Assembly: GCA_036723735.1 (NCBI GenBank)
Contig: DAIMGT010000049.1
Location: 1-30,347, forward strand
Direction of reading: 5' to 3'
DNA: 30,347 bases
Source of the DNA: UBA4656 sp002405525
GTDB taxonomy: Bacteria; Pseudomonadota; Gammaproteobacteria; Xanthomonadales; Ahniellaceae
The notes under the pieces are model-generated. The model saw only the letters and a program-made list of their open reading frames with translations, had not been told where the DNA came from and made no database searches. The translations under genes and the position numbers were made by a program. Positions 1-8,341 of this stretch are shown here, piece after piece; position 1 is the stretch's first letter, and each line of letters begins with the position of its first letter.

Positions 1-2730
1 CTCGACGGCGGCACCGGACACCGGAATGGCCAGTTCGGAGGCGGGCAGGTGGACCGCGGTCGGAAGGCCATCCGAGTTCGCGATCGCTGCCGGACGGGGC
101 ACCTGCACGCGGCGAAGGCGAGGCGAGCTCGCGGTTCTCGGCACCCGCGCATCCTCGCCGGCCGACACCCGATCGGCAACAGCCACGATCGCCACGAGGT
201 CCACCGGCTGTGCCGTCTCGCCGCGCAGCGCAGCCAGCAACATGGGCAGCGCCTCAATCGCGTGTTCGAGAACATCGACCACCGCCGGTCCCTGCCGGAT
301 CGAACCATCAAGCACGCGGTTCAGCATGCCCTCGATCTTCCACGAGAAGTCCCCAAGCGCCCGCGCGCCGACCAGTCGGCCGCTGCCCTTGAGGGTGTGG
401 AACGAACGGCGGATCGGCTTCAAGGGCTCCAGGTCATCGATCGCGGCACGCCACAGCGGCAGCTGGCGGCGCAGGTTGTCGATCTCCTCGACCACCTCCT
501 CGATGAACACCTCGCGAATCTCGTCGTCGATCTCGTCGGCCGACACCGCCTCGAACGCCGGCGCGGCGGCCGGTTCGGGCGCAGGCCCGGGGCTTTCGTC
601 CTCGACCCACACGTACTCCGGGTCGGCGTCGGAGTCGAGTGCCCCCCGCGGCTCGGTCTCCACGAGCCGCAAACCGCCGAGATCCTGAGTCGGCGGCGCC
701 TCGGGTCCCGCGAACCCGTCGACCGGCGGTGCGCCAGCGTCGACACCGGTATTGATTTCGACCGCGCTGGTGAGTTCAACCTTCGCCGGCACCGCGTCGT
801 CGACCAGCGGTGGCGCCCCGCCGCGCTCGAGGCGGGCGAGGAACTCGTCGAGGCTCGGCATCGCCCCGTCGGGCGCGGCAGCGCCGGGGGTCGTGCTCCC
901 GGTGGTCAAGGGCGGCTCGACGACCGCATCGTCCTCGTCGGGTGCGGACGCCTCCAGTTGCGCGCCGGCGATCTCGTCGAGTTCGCTGGCCGCGGTCGCC
1001 TGCGCATCGGCGGGCACCGGCCAGTAGCCGAGCGACTCCAGGCTGGCGCGGGTCACGTCGAGGATGCGCTCGCGGCCCACGCGCTGCTCTCGCGCGGCCT
1101 CGACGTAGTATTCGATCGACGAGATGCTGTCGGCGAGCCTGTCCATCTGCTCCTGACTGGGCACCCGCTTCAAGCGCAGCAGCTCGACCTCGATGAAGCG
1201 ACACAGCGAGTCCACCAGGTCGGCCGGCGCTTCGAGCGCAAGCATCCGCATCGCGCCGGCGATTTCCTCCAGGAGGCCGGGTACGCGCGCCACCTTCGCG
1301 TGATCCCAGGGCGCCTCGATGAAGGCGACCACGTCCTCCTTGGCCTTGCGCAGGTTCTCGTGCGCTTCCTTCATCACCGCGTCGAGAATGCGGCGCACCT
1401 CGGCCTGCGGCAGTCCGGTGTCACCGCCGACCGCGACCGGCCCGCCCTGCGCCAGGTCAGCGCTGGCGCCGAGGCTGTTGATGTTCTCGTCCAGCGAGGA
1501 CTCGACGAAAAGCAATGCGCTCGCGATGTCGAGCAATCCGGCTTCGTCTGCCGGGCGGCTGCCGGCGGCGACTCCGGCAAGCATCGTGCGCTGCTGCTGC
1601 ACCAAGCGCCTCGGCACGCCGAGGCCGAGCATGCCCAGCGTATCGGCGACCCGGTCGAGGACCTCCGCCTGCGCGCCGAGGTCGGCTGCAGCCGCTCCCG
1701 GCTTGCGCAGATGCAGATCGAGCGCATCCTTGACCCGCAGCAGGTCGTCCTTGATCGCCACCGAGACCGTGTCGAGCAGGACACGATTGCGCCCGCCCAG
1801 AGCGCCCTTGGCGTGGCTGAGCTCCTGCTCGGTTGGCAACAGGTTGTCCAGCCGGTAGGTTCGCTTCACCTCGGCCGACCGCGGGTTGGTCGCGGTGGAG
1901 TGCGCGACGTAGTAGAGCAGACTCTTCGCCAACTGGCGCGGCGGCTCGATGCGGAATCCGGCCTCCCCGAGATCGACCAGCCGCTTGATCTCGCGGTCGA
2001 CGCGCCCGAACAGGCTTTTCAGCGCGGTACTGGGCTCCAGCGCACGCTCGCGCAGCGCCTCGACCACGCCGCCGGCAATCCACCACAGCCGGCGAGCTTC
2101 TTCCTGGTTGGTGCCCGCGAGCAGACTGTCCAGGGTGCGGGTCAGGCCCTCGAGGGCCTGCTCGACGCGGTTGTTCCGGAACCAGCGCAGAAGGGCGACC
2201 TGGAAGCCGTGCCGCAGGCGCGCGGCCTGCGCCCTGAGCTCCAGGTCCGGCACGGGCGCCGCGGCGCCGGCGGCCGAGACGGGCAGCGGGGCGGCGAGAT
2301 CGGGCGAGAACAGCACGCTCTCCGTAAGCAGTTTCTCGCCGCGGCAGGCTCGCAGGTCGTTGAGCAGCGGCAAAAGGACGATGGGAATGTCCTTGTGACC
2401 GCCCTGCAGTCGCTCCAGATAGTCGGGCAGCTGCACCATGCCGCGCATCAGCACGGAGTAGCCGTCCTCGCGCTGGCGCACCTGCTCCTCGAGCAGCGCA
2501 GTCGCGAGCCGCTCCATCTCCTCGACCAGCATCGCCGCGCCGTACAGCTCGACCATGCGCAGGGTTCCCTGCACCTGGTGCAGGTAACCGGCGCAGAAGC
2601 GGATCAGGCTGGCATCGGCCGGATCCTCGACGTACGCCTCCAGGGCCTGGCGGGCCTGCTTGAGCGTCGCGTCGAGCTCCTGCTTGACCCAGCTCAGGGT
2701 GGTGAAGTCGAGGTCTTCTTGAAGTCGCAT
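1..2730 (-). CDS. chpA: ChpA/PilL-type hybrid chemotaxis kinase, N-terminal 910 residues (partial)
   Basis: This is the N-terminal part of the large histidine kinase of the Pil-Chp system, which controls type IV pilus function through PilG and PilH. The frame is open from the ATG at 2730 to the left edge, so the CheA kinase core, CheW-like and receiver domains lie outside the window. Residues 1-110 form a degenerate Hpt-like module: H51 sits in YLHQVQGTL, where the usual HxxKG lysine is Q. A second module around residues 440-520 has no phosphorylatable His at the expected place. An acidic, Pro-rich linker (about 570-740) precedes a canonical Hpt at about 740-850, with H778 in SFHTLKGSGRLVGA. 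The gene starts 31 bases after pilK and is the sixth gene of the operon. The family is known for several Hpt domains, only some of them active, and this one fits. A long open frame on the opposite strand is a GC-driven shadow. Confidence 0.93.
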   Translation of the reverse strand, partial: MRLQEDLDFTTLSWVKQELDATLKQARQALEAYVEDPADASLIRFCAGYLHQVQGTLRMVELYGAAMLVEEMERLATALLEEQVRQREDGYSVLMRGMVQLPDYLERLQGGHKDIPIVLLPLLNDLRACRGEKLLTESVLFSPDLAAPLPVSAAGAAAPVPDLELRAQAARLRHGFQVALLRWFRNNRVEQALEGLTRTLDSLLAGTNQEEARRLWWIAGGVVEALRERALEPSTALKSLFGRVDREIKRLVDLGEAGFRIEPPRQLAKSLLYYVAHSTATNPRSAEVKRTYRLDNLLPTEQELSHAKGALGGRNRVLLDTVSVAIKDDLLRVKDALDLHLRKPGAAAADLGAQAEVLDRVADTLGMLGLGVPRRLVQQQRTMLAGVAAGSRPADEAGLLDIASALLFVESSLDENINSLGASADLAQGGPVAVGGDTGLPQAEVRRILDAVMKEAHENLRKAKEDVVAFIEAPWDHAKVARVPGLLEEIAGAMRMLALEAPADLVDSLCRFIEVELLRLKRVPSQEQMDRLADSISSIEYYVEAAREQRVGRERILDVTRASLESLGYWPVPADAQATAASELDEIAGAQLEASAPDEDDAVVEPPLTTGSTTPGAAAPDGAMPSLDEFLARLERGGAPPLVDDAVPAKVELTSAVEINTGVDAGAPPVDGFAGPEAPPTQDLGGLRLVETEPRGALDSDADPEYVWVEDESPGPAPEPAAAPAFEAVSADEIDDEIREVFIEEVVEEIDNLRRQLPLWRAAIDDLEPLKPIRRSFHTLKGSGRLVGARALGDFSWKIEGMLNRVLDGSIRQGPAVVDVLEHAIEALPMLLAALRGETAQPVDLVAIVAVADRVSAGEDARVPRTASSPRLRRVQVPRPAAIANSDGLPTAVHLPASELAIPVSGAAVE

Positions 2731-2761
2731 GGTCTTGCCCGTCGGCCGCTGCCTTCGCAGG

Positions 2762-3709
2762 TCACGGATTGCGCCTGAAGGCCAGCGTCTGCGGGCCTCC
2801 GAGGCGGGTGAACTGGGGATGACTGAAACCGATCACCTCGCCGGCGCCGAGCACCAGCAGGCCACCGGGCCGCAACAGGCCGGCGAGCGCGCGCAGCAGC
2901 TCCGCGCGTCGTTCGCGCGCGAAATAGATGAGCACGTTCTGGCAGTAGATGAGGTCCAGCCGCTTCAGCGGCGCGCGCTCGGCGTCGAGGAGGTTGAACT
3001 GCACGAAACCGACGCGCTTGCGCAGGGCCTCGGTGACGACGAACGAGTCGGCCTCCGCGAAGCCGCGCGGGGCGCCCGGAGCGCCGTCGGCGGCGAATGC
3101 CCCGCCGGCCGGGGCGCAGTACTCGGTGCGGTAGTCGGGAGGGATCTCCTCGAGCTTGGCCACCGGGTAGGTCGCCCCGCGCCCCACCGCAAGCGCCGCG
3201 GCGCTGATGTCGGTAGCGGTGACGCCGTAGTAGCCCCTGCCACCGACAGCCATTGCGCGATCGAGCACCATCGCCAGCGTGAACGCCTCCTCGCCGGTGG
3301 CACAGCCCACGCTCCAGGCGTGGATCGGCGCGTCGGGCTGGGCGGCACGGTAACCCGGCAGCCAGTCGCGCGCGACCAGGTCGAGCGAGGGCGGATGGCG
3401 GAAGAAATGCGTCTGATGGACGGTCAGGCGGTCCACCAGCATGGTCCATTCGACGGCCCCCCGCGGACCATCAAGCACCTCTTCCAGGTAGGCCTCGTAG
3501 TTCAACTTCCCGCCCTCGCGCATGCGGCTGCGCAATGCGGCGACGAGGAAGCCCTTGCGACCGGGCGGCACTACCACGCCGGTGCGACGCTCGAGCAGAT
3601 CGACCCAGCGCGCGAACGTGGCGTCGTCCATCGACGGCGCCGGGGCCGGCTGCGTCCGCGTGGAAGGTGTCTCGCGCATGTCCCGCGCGCTCCCGGTCCC
3701 GTCCGCCAT
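2762..3709 (-). CDS. pilK: PilK, CheR-type chemoreceptor methyltransferase
   Basis: SAM-dependent glutamate O-methyltransferase expected to methylate the receptor PilJ. The 315-residue protein has a CheR N-terminal helical domain (about 27-110) ending in LTVHQTHFFR (95-104), which matches the CheR LTxxxTxFFR segment. The SAM-binding loop WSVGCATGEE is at 132-141, ATDIS at 165-169, and the late motif LDLIYCQNVLIYF at 251-263. The ATG at 3709 overlaps the pilJ stop by one base (TGATG), implying translational coupling. A TTG one codon upstream is possible but less likely. The first 26 residues are a Pro/Thr-rich tail without homology that I recognise. Its position between pilJ and chpA is the same as in P. 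aeruginosa. Confidence 0.95.
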   Translation of the reverse strand: MADGTGSARDMRETPSTRTQPAPAPSMDDATFARWVDLLERRTGVVVPPGRKGFLVAALRSRMREGGKLNYEAYLEEVLDGPRGAVEWTMLVDRLTVHQTHFFRHPPSLDLVARDWLPGYRAAQPDAPIHAWSVGCATGEEAFTLAMVLDRAMAVGGRGYYGVTATDISAAALAVGRGATYPVAKLEEIPPDYRTEYCAPAGGAFAADGAPGAPRGFAEADSFVVTEALRKRVGFVQFNLLDAERAPLKRLDLIYCQNVLIYFARERRAELLRALAGLLRPGGLLVLGAGEVIGFSHPQFTRLGGPQTLAFRRNP

Positions 3710-5742
3710 CAACCCGGCAGCTTGAAGTCGGCGACCGAGCGGCGCAGGTCGGCGGCGAGCTGGGCGAGGTTTCCGATCGACTCGGCGGTCTGGCTCGCGC
3801 CAACCGAGGTCTGGGCGGTGATCTCCTGAATCACGTTCATGGTGGCCGAGATGTTGGTCGCCGCCGCCGACTGCTGGCGCGCGGCCTCGGAGATGTTCTG
3901 GATGAGGTCCGCGAGGTCGGACGACACCTTCTCGATCTCGCCCAGGGCGAGGCCGGCATCCTCGGCCAGGCGCGCGCCCGCCACCACCTCGGCGGTGGTC
4001 TGTTCCATCGAACTGACCGCTTCGTTGGTGTCGGACTGAATCGTCTGCACCAGGGTTTCGATGCGCCGCGTGGCGCCGGAGGCACGCTCGGCGAGGCGCT
4101 GCACTTCGTCCGCGACCACTGCGAAGCCGCGACCCGCCTCGCCGGCCGAAGCCGCCTGGATGGCGGCGTTGAGCGCGAGGATGTTGGTCTGTTCGGCGAT
4201 GTCGTTGATCAGCTCGACGATCGACCCGATCTCCTGCGACGACTCGCCGAGGCGCTTGATTCGCTTCGAGGTCTCCTGGATCTGGTCACGGATCGAGTCC
4301 ATGCCCTGGATGGTCTGACGCACCACCGCGGCGCCCTTGGATGCGATCGCCACCGAACGCTGCGCGACGTCCGCCGATTCGGCCGAGTTCTTCGACACCT
4401 CGTCGATCGACACCGCGATCTCGTTGATCGCCGCCGAAGCGGAGGTGATCTGCTGCGCCTGGTGCTCGGCGGCCTCGGCGAGGTGCATCGCCGTGGCCTG
4501 CGTTTCCTGCGCGGCGGCGGCCACCTGGACCGCCGTCTCGTTGATCGTGGTCACCAGCGAGCGCAATGCCTCGACCGCGAAATTGATCGAGTCCGCGATC
4601 GCGCCGGTGATGTCTTCGGTGACGGTCGCCTTCACCGTCAGGTCGCCCTCGGCGAGGCTGCCCATCTCGTCCAGCAGGCGCAGGATCGCCTCCTGATTGC
4701 GCTGGTTGAGGTCGGTGGTGGCCTGCATCTGGCGACGCTGCGCGGCCTGATACGACGCCAGGGAGAAGAACAGGAAAACGGCTGCGGCAGCGCCGAGGGC
4801 GATGCTCAGCCAGTTGCCTCCGGGCAGGTGGTGGCGCTGGCTCGGCAACTGGGCGAGGGCGGCGGCCACCGTCTTGCCCTGCTCGAGCAGGGCCTGCGAG
4901 TCGATCACCACGCTGTCGGCCGCCTCGGTGACCTCGAACAACTCGGTCGAAGCGCCCTGGATCTTGTCCACGTCGGCGCCCACCTCGCCGAAGATGCCCA
5001 CCACCTCGTCCAGCACCGCGCGCGCCTGCGGGTCGGTCAGCGCGCGGATGTTCATGTCGAAGTTGCCGTTGAGCAGCCCGTCCAGCACGCGGCCGTACAT
5101 CTGCGCATCGCGACCGAACTGGTCGGCCGCGGTGACCGCGAGGTCGCCGCCGCGCAGGATGTCGGACACGCGGCGCAGCATGCGGTCGGCGAGCAGCATC
5201 TGGCGGGTCGCCATGTAGATCTGCCCCGCCGGGGCATTGCTGTCGGTCAGCGCACGGACAATTTCCTCCATCCGCTGGGTCAGCTGCGGAATGCGGGAAT
5301 TGAAGTCTTCCGCGGTCTCGGTCATCTCCAGCACCAGCGCCTGGCGGCCGAGGATGGTGTCGGCAGCGGTACGGATCGGCGCCCAATCGTCGGCCAGTTC
5401 CTCGACCTGCTGGCCGACCAGCGCGGCGTCGGCGTAGCCGGGCATCCCGGCTCCCGGATCGCCGCCCTTGAGGGCGAGGATGCTGTTCTCGATCGCGTCG
5501 CGCGTGGCCTTCAGTTCGTCGAACGCGTCGACCTCGCCACCGGCCGCCGACTGTGCGAAGGTCGCGATCTGCTGCGACCGCACCTGCACGTCGCTGGCCA
5601 GGCCGGTCGCCTTGCGCTCCTGGTCGTTGATCCGGTTGCCCCACAGCACGTTGGCCAGGAGCAGCAGCAGGGACACGACCGCGAGCCCCGCCCAGTTGCG
5701 CAGGCCGGTGGCGGCTCGGATGGAATCCGTCGTCGTACTCAT
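3709..5742 (-). CDS. pilJ: PilJ, type IV pilus chemoreceptor (MCP)
   Basis: Inner-membrane methyl-accepting chemotaxis protein of the Pil-Chp pathway, 677 residues, about the size of P. aeruginosa PilJ. TM1 is at about 17-35 (rich in Leu and Val). A periplasmic sensor region (about 36-305) contains two PilJ-like helical halves, TM2 is at about 311-329, HAMP at about 330-385, and the cytoplasmic signalling helices run to the end. The hairpin tip is clear: INDIAEQTNILALNAAIQ at about 512-529, followed by AGEAGRGFAVVADEV. The signal is passed through PilI to ChpA. The gene starts 48 bases after pilI and overlaps pilK by one base. Ala- and Gln-rich helices offer methylation sites for PilK, but I did not assign individual sites. 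Confidence 0.97.
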   Translation of the reverse strand: MSTTTDSIRAATGLRNWAGLAVVSLLLLLANVLWGNRINDQERKATGLASDVQVRSQQIATFAQSAAGGEVDAFDELKATRDAIENSILALKGGDPGAGMPGYADAALVGQQVEELADDWAPIRTAADTILGRQALVLEMTETAEDFNSRIPQLTQRMEEIVRALTDSNAPAGQIYMATRQMLLADRMLRRVSDILRGGDLAVTAADQFGRDAQMYGRVLDGLLNGNFDMNIRALTDPQARAVLDEVVGIFGEVGADVDKIQGASTELFEVTEAADSVVIDSQALLEQGKTVAAALAQLPSQRHHLPGGNWLSIALGAAAAVFLFFSLASYQAAQRRQMQATTDLNQRNQEAILRLLDEMGSLAEGDLTVKATVTEDITGAIADSINFAVEALRSLVTTINETAVQVAAAAQETQATAMHLAEAAEHQAQQITSASAAINEIAVSIDEVSKNSAESADVAQRSVAIASKGAAVVRQTIQGMDSIRDQIQETSKRIKRLGESSQEIGSIVELINDIAEQTNILALNAAIQAASAGEAGRGFAVVADEVQRLAERASGATRRIETLVQTIQSDTNEAVSSMEQTTAEVVAGARLAEDAGLALGEIEKVSSDLADLIQNISEAARQQSAAATNISATMNVIQEITAQTSVGASQTAESIGNLAQLAADLRRSVADFKLPG

Positions 5743-5790
5743 GAATCACCTATCCCCGATTGGCTGCCGCGGTGCGCGGCGCGGATGCGT

Positions 5791-6336
5791 CTACGCCGCG
5801 GCCTGGCTGAACTCCGGCGTCTTGACCAGCGCGGCCATGCTGAAAACCCCCCATGCGGCGCCGTCAAGATCGTACCGCCGGGTCACGAAGCGGCCGTAGC
5901 GGTCCTCCGCCACGGTTTCGACGAGAGCTGTGTTCTCATCGGTGAAACTGCGCTGGCCGAGCACCTCGTCGACCAGCAGACCCACCGCGCCGCCGGGCTG
6001 GCGCGCGACCAGCACGCGCGAGCGATCGCCGATCGGAGTCCGGGAGCCCTCCATGAACCCGCGCAGATCGACCACGGCGACCAGGTTGCCGCGCACGTTA
6101 GCCACCCCCAGCAGCCACGGCTTGGTCCCGGGGATCGCGGTCAACTGAGGCATGTTCAGGATTTCGGAAACCTCGGCAATCGCGCTGACCAGATGGCGCT
6201 CGCCGATCCGGAATCCGATACCTCGCCACAGCCCGGGGGCTTCCGCGGCCTCGGCCGCACCGGCCACATGCGCCTGCGCCGCCCGCTCGTAGCTGAGCAG
6301 GATCTCGAACGGCGTGCTGGCGGCGGCTTCGGTCAT
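5791..6336 (-). CDS. pilI: PilI, CheW-like adaptor
   Basis: CheW-domain scaffold linking the receptor PilJ to the kinase ChpA. The 181 residues are nearly all CheW fold (about 37-175): GIGFRIGERHLV near the start, then IPGTKPWLLGVANVRGNLV, the typical CheW core, and VVDLRGF. I chose the ATG at 6336, which leaves two bases after the pilH stop. A TTG at 6342 overlapping that stop would add only two residues. The stop is TAG at 5791-5793. A 48-base gap to pilJ is the widest in this operon, and I see no convincing terminator in it. Confidence 0.94.
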   Translation of the reverse strand: MTEAAASTPFEILLSYERAAQAHVAGAAEAAEAPGLWRGIGFRIGERHLVSAIAEVSEILNMPQLTAIPGTKPWLLGVANVRGNLVAVVDLRGFMEGSRTPIGDRSRVLVARQPGGAVGLLVDEVLGQRSFTDENTALVETVAEDRYGRFVTRRYDLDGAAWGVFSMAALVKTPEFSQAAA

Positions 6337-6338
6337 GC

Positions 6339-6704
6339 TCAATTGGGCAGCAGGGTGTGGATGCGATCGATGAGGTCCTTCTCGTGGACCGGCTTGACGA
6401 TGAAGTCCTTGGCGCCCTGGCGCAGTCCCCAGGTGCGATCGGTGTCCATGCCCTTGGTAGTGACGATGATGACCGGGATCGACGACGTGTCGGGGTCGCG
6501 CGACAGGCTGCGCGTGGCCTGGAAACCGTTGATGCCGGGCATGATGACGTCCATGATGATGAGGTCGGGGCGTTGCGACCGGGCCAGGCTGATGCCCGCC
6601 TCCGCGCTCGCCGCGGTGCTCACCCGGTGACCGGCACGCTCGATCATGCCCGAGAGCACCTTCGCGTCCGTCGGCGAGTCGTCGACGATCAGGATGTGCG
6701 CCAT
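6339..6704 (-). CDS. pilH: PilH, CheY-like response regulator
   Basis: Single receiver domain of 121 residues, the same length as P. aeruginosa PilH, where it acts in pilus retraction or as a phosphate sink. The acidic pair is D8/D9 in LIVDDS, the phospho-acceptor is D52 in LIIMDVIMPG, the hydroxyl switch is T82/T83 in VTTKG, and the conserved lysine is K104 in IVKP. The ATG at 6704 follows a strong AGGGGAG ribosome binding site. Longer in-frame starts would extend back into pilG and have no support. The gap from the pilG stop is 31 bases. Confidence 0.96.
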   Translation of the reverse strand: MAHILIVDDSPTDAKVLSGMIERAGHRVSTAASAEAGISLARSQRPDLIIMDVIMPGINGFQATRSLSRDPDTSSIPVIIVTTKGMDTDRTWGLRQGAKDFIVKPVHEKDLIDRIHTLLPN

Positions 6705-6735
6705 CGGAACCGACTCCCCTGCGGCCGCCCGGCGG

Positions 6736-7131
6736 TCATGCACGGGATTCGACGTGCCTGCGGATCGCGCCCAGCAGTTCCTCGCGCGTGAACGGCTTGG
6801 TGAGGTACTGCTCGGCACCGACGATCCGCCCCTTGGCCTTGTCGAAGATGCCGTCCTTGGAGGAAAGCATGATCACCGGGGTGGCCTTGAAAATCTGGTT
6901 GTTCTTGATCAGCGCGCAGGTCTGGTAGCCGTCCAGGCGCGGCATCATGATGTCGACGAAGATGATTTGCGGCTGCTGGTCGGTGATCTTGGCAAGCGCC
7001 TCGAAACCGTCGGTGGCGGTGACCACGTCGCAACCCTCCTTCTTGAGCAGGGTTTCGGCCGTGCGCCGGATGGTCTTCGAGTCGTCGATGACCATCACCT
7101 TGAGGCCGGTCAGGCTGGATTCCTTGTGCAT
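6736..7131 (-). CDS. pilG: PilG, CheY-like response regulator
   Basis: First gene of the Pil-Chp operon. It encodes a 131-residue receiver protein that in P. aeruginosa promotes pilus extension and couples to FimL/FimV and cAMP signalling. D16/D17 lie in VMVIDDSKT, the phospho-acceptor is D60 in IFVDIMMPRLDGYQ, the switch residue is S90 or S91 in MLSSKDG, and the lysine is K112 in TKPF. The start ATG at 7131 has GGAAG upstream; the frame stays open further 5' but crosses the predicted promoter. A leader of about 100 bases lies between the predicted transcription start and this ATG. Confidence 0.96.
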   Translation of the reverse strand: MHKESSLTGLKVMVIDDSKTIRRTAETLLKKEGCDVVTATDGFEALAKITDQQPQIIFVDIMMPRLDGYQTCALIKNNQIFKATPVIMLSSKDGIFDKAKGRIVGAEQYLTKPFTREELLGAIRRHVESRA

Positions 7132-7198
7132 CGCTTCCACGATCGTGATCACCCGGATGTCGGCCCCATTCGAAAGATGATTATGGCGCGAAGCCGCA

Positions 7199-7239
7199 CC
7201 GGAGGGGTCGCGAGTCCCCGGCCTCCCGGACCCCACCGG
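7199..7239. repeat. Inverted repeat in the pilG leader and start region
   Basis: Two 11-base arms (7199-7209 and 7229-7239) pair at 10 of 11 positions around a 19-base loop. The distal arm sits just downstream of the predicted pilG -10 box. The dyad could therefore be an operator, or in part an RNA hairpin at the 5' end of the mRNA. In a GC-rich genome such repeats also occur by chance, so the function is uncertain. Confidence 0.4.
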
Positions 7240-7240
7240 C

Positions 7241-7269
7241 TGTTTAGCCAAGGTCCGAAACCATGTCAA
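7241..7269 (-). promoter_or_regulatory. Predicted sigma-70 promoter of the pilG operon
   Basis: On the minus strand a perfect TTGACA (7264-7269) is followed after exactly 17 bases by TAAACA (7241-7246), a 3-of-6 match to the -10 consensus. A/T-rich DNA lies about 20 bases upstream, in contrast to its GC-rich surroundings, and could act as an UP element. Transcription would start near 7234, leaving a leader of about 100 bases before pilG. I see no equally good promoter for gshB on the other strand; a TAGGAT at 7336-7341 is the best -10 candidate but lacks a -35. Confidence 0.65.
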
Positions 7270-7288
7270 GTAAATCCCGCAACCTACT

Positions 7289-7306
7289 GGAAAAAATTGG
7301 TTTTCC
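7289..7306. promoter_or_regulatory. 18-bp A/T-rich dyad between pilG and gshB
   Basis: Perfect inverted repeat GGAAAA-N6-TTTTCC located 20 bases upstream of the pilG -35 box and about 30 bases before the best gshB -10 candidate. It could bind a regulator shared by both divergent operons, or the A-tracts could simply serve as an UP element. The function is inferred from position only. Confidence 0.4.
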
Positions 7307-7381
7307 CGTCGTCGGCGCGCGCTGTCCGGCTGGGATAGGATGCGCACAGGTCGCCCCGCACCGGGGCGCGGGAAGCTTCCG

Positions 7382-8341
7382 ATGCCGCTCGACGTCGGCG
7401 TGCTGATGGATCCCATCGGTGCGATCCGGATCAAGAAGGACTCGACCTTCGCCATGCTGCTGGAGGCGCAGCGGCGTGGACATCGCCTGCATTTGCTGGG
7501 CCAGGGCGATCTGGCGGTGCGTGACGGCCGCGCGATCGGCCGCTGTGTGCCGCTGCGGGTACGCGAGGATCCCGGGTCCTGGTTCAGCCTCGGGGAGCCC
7601 GACTGGCATCCGCTGGGCCGTTTCGACCTGCTGCTGGCGCGCAAGGACCCCCCCTTCGATGCAGCCTTCCTGCACGACACCCTGGTCCTCGACCTGGCGG
7701 CGCAGCAGGGGTGCCTGGTGGTCAACCGCCCGCAGTCGCTGCGCGACGCCAACGAAAAGCTCTATGCCCAGTGGTTCCCGCAGTGCTCGCCGCCGACCCT
7801 GGTGGCGCGCGACCCCGCCGCCCTGCGCGCGTTCGTCCAGGAGGTCGGCGACGCGGTCGTCAAGCCACTCGACGGCATGGGCGGCCGGGGCATCTTCAAG
7901 ACCCGCGCCGGGGACCCCAACCTGAACGTGATCCTGGAGACCCTGACCCACGAGGGCCGGGAGCTGGCGATGGCGCAGCGCTTCGTTCCGGAGGCCACGC
8001 TGGGCGACAAGCGCATCCTCCTGATCGACGGCGAACCGGTCCCGTACGCGCTGGCGCGCGTCCCGCAAGGCACCGACTTCCGCGGCAACATGGCGCGCGG
8101 CGGCAAGGCGATAGGCCAACCGCTGTCCGACCGCGACCGCTGGATCTGCGAACAAGTGGCGCCCGAACTGCGCCGTCGCGGCCTGTGGTTCGTCGGCCTC
8201 GACGTGATCGGCGATTACCTGACCGAGATCAATGTCACCAGTCCCACCGGCATCCGCGAACTGGACGCCTGGTTCGGGATCAGCATCGCCAGTCTGCTGT
8301 TCGACCGCCTCGAAGCCCTGCGCGCGGAGGGCGCACGGTGA
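7382..8341 (+). CDS. gshB: Glutathione synthetase
   Basis: ATP-grasp ligase that joins gamma-glutamylcysteine and glycine to make glutathione in the cytoplasm. It is 319 residues long (E. coli enzyme about 315). Recognisable blocks are VLMDPIGAIRIKKDSTF at the N-terminus, RKDPPFD at about 90, the ATP-grasp VVKPLDGMGGRGIF at about 159-172, and the C-terminal GLDVIGDYLTEINVTSPTG with metal and substrate residues. The ATG at 7382 has GGAAG about 6 bases upstream; an earlier in-frame start would add 14 unconserved residues. The TGA overlaps the GTG of tonB. Divergence from pilG is the same as in Pseudomonas. Confidence 0.97.
   Translation: MPLDVGVLMDPIGAIRIKKDSTFAMLLEAQRRGHRLHLLGQGDLAVRDGRAIGRCVPLRVREDPGSWFSLGEPDWHPLGRFDLLLARKDPPFDAAFLHDTLVLDLAAQQGCLVVNRPQSLRDANEKLYAQWFPQCSPPTLVARDPAALRAFVQEVGDAVVKPLDGMGGRGIFKTRAGDPNLNVILETLTHEGRELAMAQRFVPEATLGDKRILLIDGEPVPYALARVPQGTDFRGNMARGGKAIGQPLSDRDRWICEQVAPELRRRGLWFVGLDVIGDYLTEINVTSPTGIRELDAWFGISIASLLFDRLEALRAEGAR

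Noticed and set aside
3707..3712. TTG start for pilK, adding one residue (and likewise TTG at 6340-6342 for pilI)
   Set aside because: An ATG follows one or two codons later, with better coupling geometry or spacing, and the extra residues are not informative.
49..6630. Very long open frames on the plus strand (909 and 1031 codons) opposite the pil operon
   Set aside because: They are antisense to genes with unmistakable motifs. Their translations are rich in Arg, His and Gln without domain signatures, as expected for shadow frames in GC-rich DNA.
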